A stretch of 32,470 nucleotides of DNA, taken from the NCBI GenBank assembly GCA_002400845.2, contig NVRK02000014.1, positions 1 through 32,470 on the forward strand, given 5' to 3'. Shown in pieces: positions 31,968-32,470 of the stretch; the first letter of the stretch is position 1, and every line of letters begins with the position of its first letter. The position numbers and the translations under genes are program-made. The notes beneath the pieces were generated by a model. The model worked only from the letters and a program-made list of their open reading frames with translations. It was not told the DNA's origin and searched no databases. The stretch comes from Hyphomicrobiales bacterium (GTDB lineage Bacteria; Pseudomonadota; Alphaproteobacteria; Rhizobiales; Rhizobiaceae).

Positions 31968-32470
31968 TTGTTGTATATCAAAAGCAATATTACGGTGTTA
32001 ATGGTAATTTGGTTTGCCTTAGCAACCGCGTTACATGCGCAAGTTAGATCACCAATCACAACCTCAAATGACAATTTAGTCTCATTCAGTCCACTCTACG
32101 ACCCAATGCTCGAAAGCGCTGGTGCGATGATTGAAGAAACTGACGAAATCCCTGATGATTTAGAAGATAGCCTTTATGGTAAAATTGGTGATTGGCGAAT
32201 TTACAGCGTTGCAGACAGCAAGGGCTGGGTCTCTTGCTATGGACAATTAAACGATCCAACACTTCCAATAAGAATTGTTTCTTCAGGTGAAGTTTGGGGC
32301 CTTGCTTTTGCCGATGAAACAAACAATCAGGTAAAGGGCCGCATAATCATTGACCGTGATGCTAAAACATTTAATGCCATTCCTACTGGCGACGGTTGGG
32401 CAATTATCGAAGTGTCTAACAAGGCTTTTAGAAAGCTTAAAAAAGCACAAAACCTTTCATTAATTCCAGA
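31968..32470 (+). CDS. Unrecognised secreted protein, N-terminal part (cut by the window edge)
   Basis: The frame is open from tandem TTG codons at 31968 and 31971 to the window end (about 167 codons). A strong purine tract GGGGGGGA (31955-31962) lies just upstream and decides the start, since no early ATG fits. The first 24 or so residues form a signal peptide: Lys, then VLMVIWFALATALHAQ, cut after the Ala-x-Ala-like HAQ. The mature part has GKIGDWRIYSV and a Cys in GWVSCYGQLND. The layout faintly recalls the IalB-type periplasmic family, but I do not regard that as established. Confidence 0.6.
   Translation, partial: MLYIKSNITVLMVIWFALATALHAQVRSPITTSNDNLVSFSPLYDPMLESAGAMIEETDEIPDDLEDSLYGKIGDWRIYSVADSKGWVSCYGQLNDPTLPIRIVSSGEVWGLAFADETNNQVKGRIIIDRDAKTFNAIPTGDGWAIIEVSNKAFRKLKKAQNLSLIP

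Noticed and set aside
1-32470. CRISPR arrays, tRNA/rRNA genes, insertion sequences, integrases or phage genes
   Set aside because: I looked for repeated spacers, cloverleaf-like genes and transposase motifs by eye and found none; gene order and composition look chromosomal.

Overview
The window looks like chromosome of a low-GC (roughly 40% by eye), probably marine, alphaproteobacterium. The grounds are a long-form PutA, a DUF3422 membrane protein, TRAP transport, a pcaCHG/pcaDB set with pobA, and hydroxycinnamate genes of the Rhodopseudomonas/Agrobacterium type. I cannot name a genus. I see no rRNA, tRNA, CRISPR array, insertion sequence or prophage.

Layout. (1) Positions 1-5372 hold amino-acid catabolism: the N-terminal part of putA (running off the left edge), then a three-gene minus-strand hydroxyproline operon (deaminase, epimerase, FAD dehydrogenase), flanked by a 5'-truncated PAS/AraC regulator remnant. 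(2) Positions 5446-9127 hold a two-gene signalling operon with a strong promoter. It encodes a membrane receptor with a class III nucleotide cyclase domain that has lost most catalytic residues, overlapping an MscS-family channel with a cyclic-nucleotide-binding-like C-terminus. (3) Positions 9216-11484 hold a DUF3422 protein and a TauE/SafE exporter. (4) Positions 11497-17336 hold pobA-pcaC-pcaH-pcaG-pcaD-pcaB with a divergent AraC regulator: 4-hydroxybenzoate to protocatechuate to beta-ketoadipate. (5) Positions 17333-19901 hold a LysR regulator divergent from a cytochrome P450 and a [2Fe-2S] ferredoxin. (6) Positions 19915-24897 hold a hydroxycinnamate module: feruloyl/coumaroyl-CoA synthetase and SDR on the minus strand, and a divergent crotonase, MarR regulator and amidohydrolase on the plus strand. 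(7) Positions 25135-30067 hold a TRAP transporter operon with hairpin-rich control regions, continuing into a DUF3237 protein and a flavin monooxygenase. (8) Positions 30086 to the end hold a TRIC-type channel, an Lrp/AsnC regulator, an antibiotic-biosynthesis-monooxygenase-fold protein, and the start of an unrecognised secreted protein.

How the genes fit together (inference): regions 4-7 form a plant/lignin-phenolic supercluster. The TRAP system would import a hydroxycinnamate. The CoA ligase, crotonase, SDR and perhaps the amidohydrolase would shorten the side chain to 4-hydroxybenzoate, and PobA and the Pca enzymes would open the ring. The P450/ferredoxin pair may prepare methoxylated or otherwise substituted aromatics. 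The last steps (pcaI/J/F) and a ferredoxin reductase are not in the window.

The most unusual items are the pseudo-cyclase/MscS pair, a perfect operator-like palindrome filling the -35/-10 spacer of the crotonase-marR promoter, the P450 with a non-canonical I-helix, and the amidohydrolase as candidate for the missing side-chain cleavage step.
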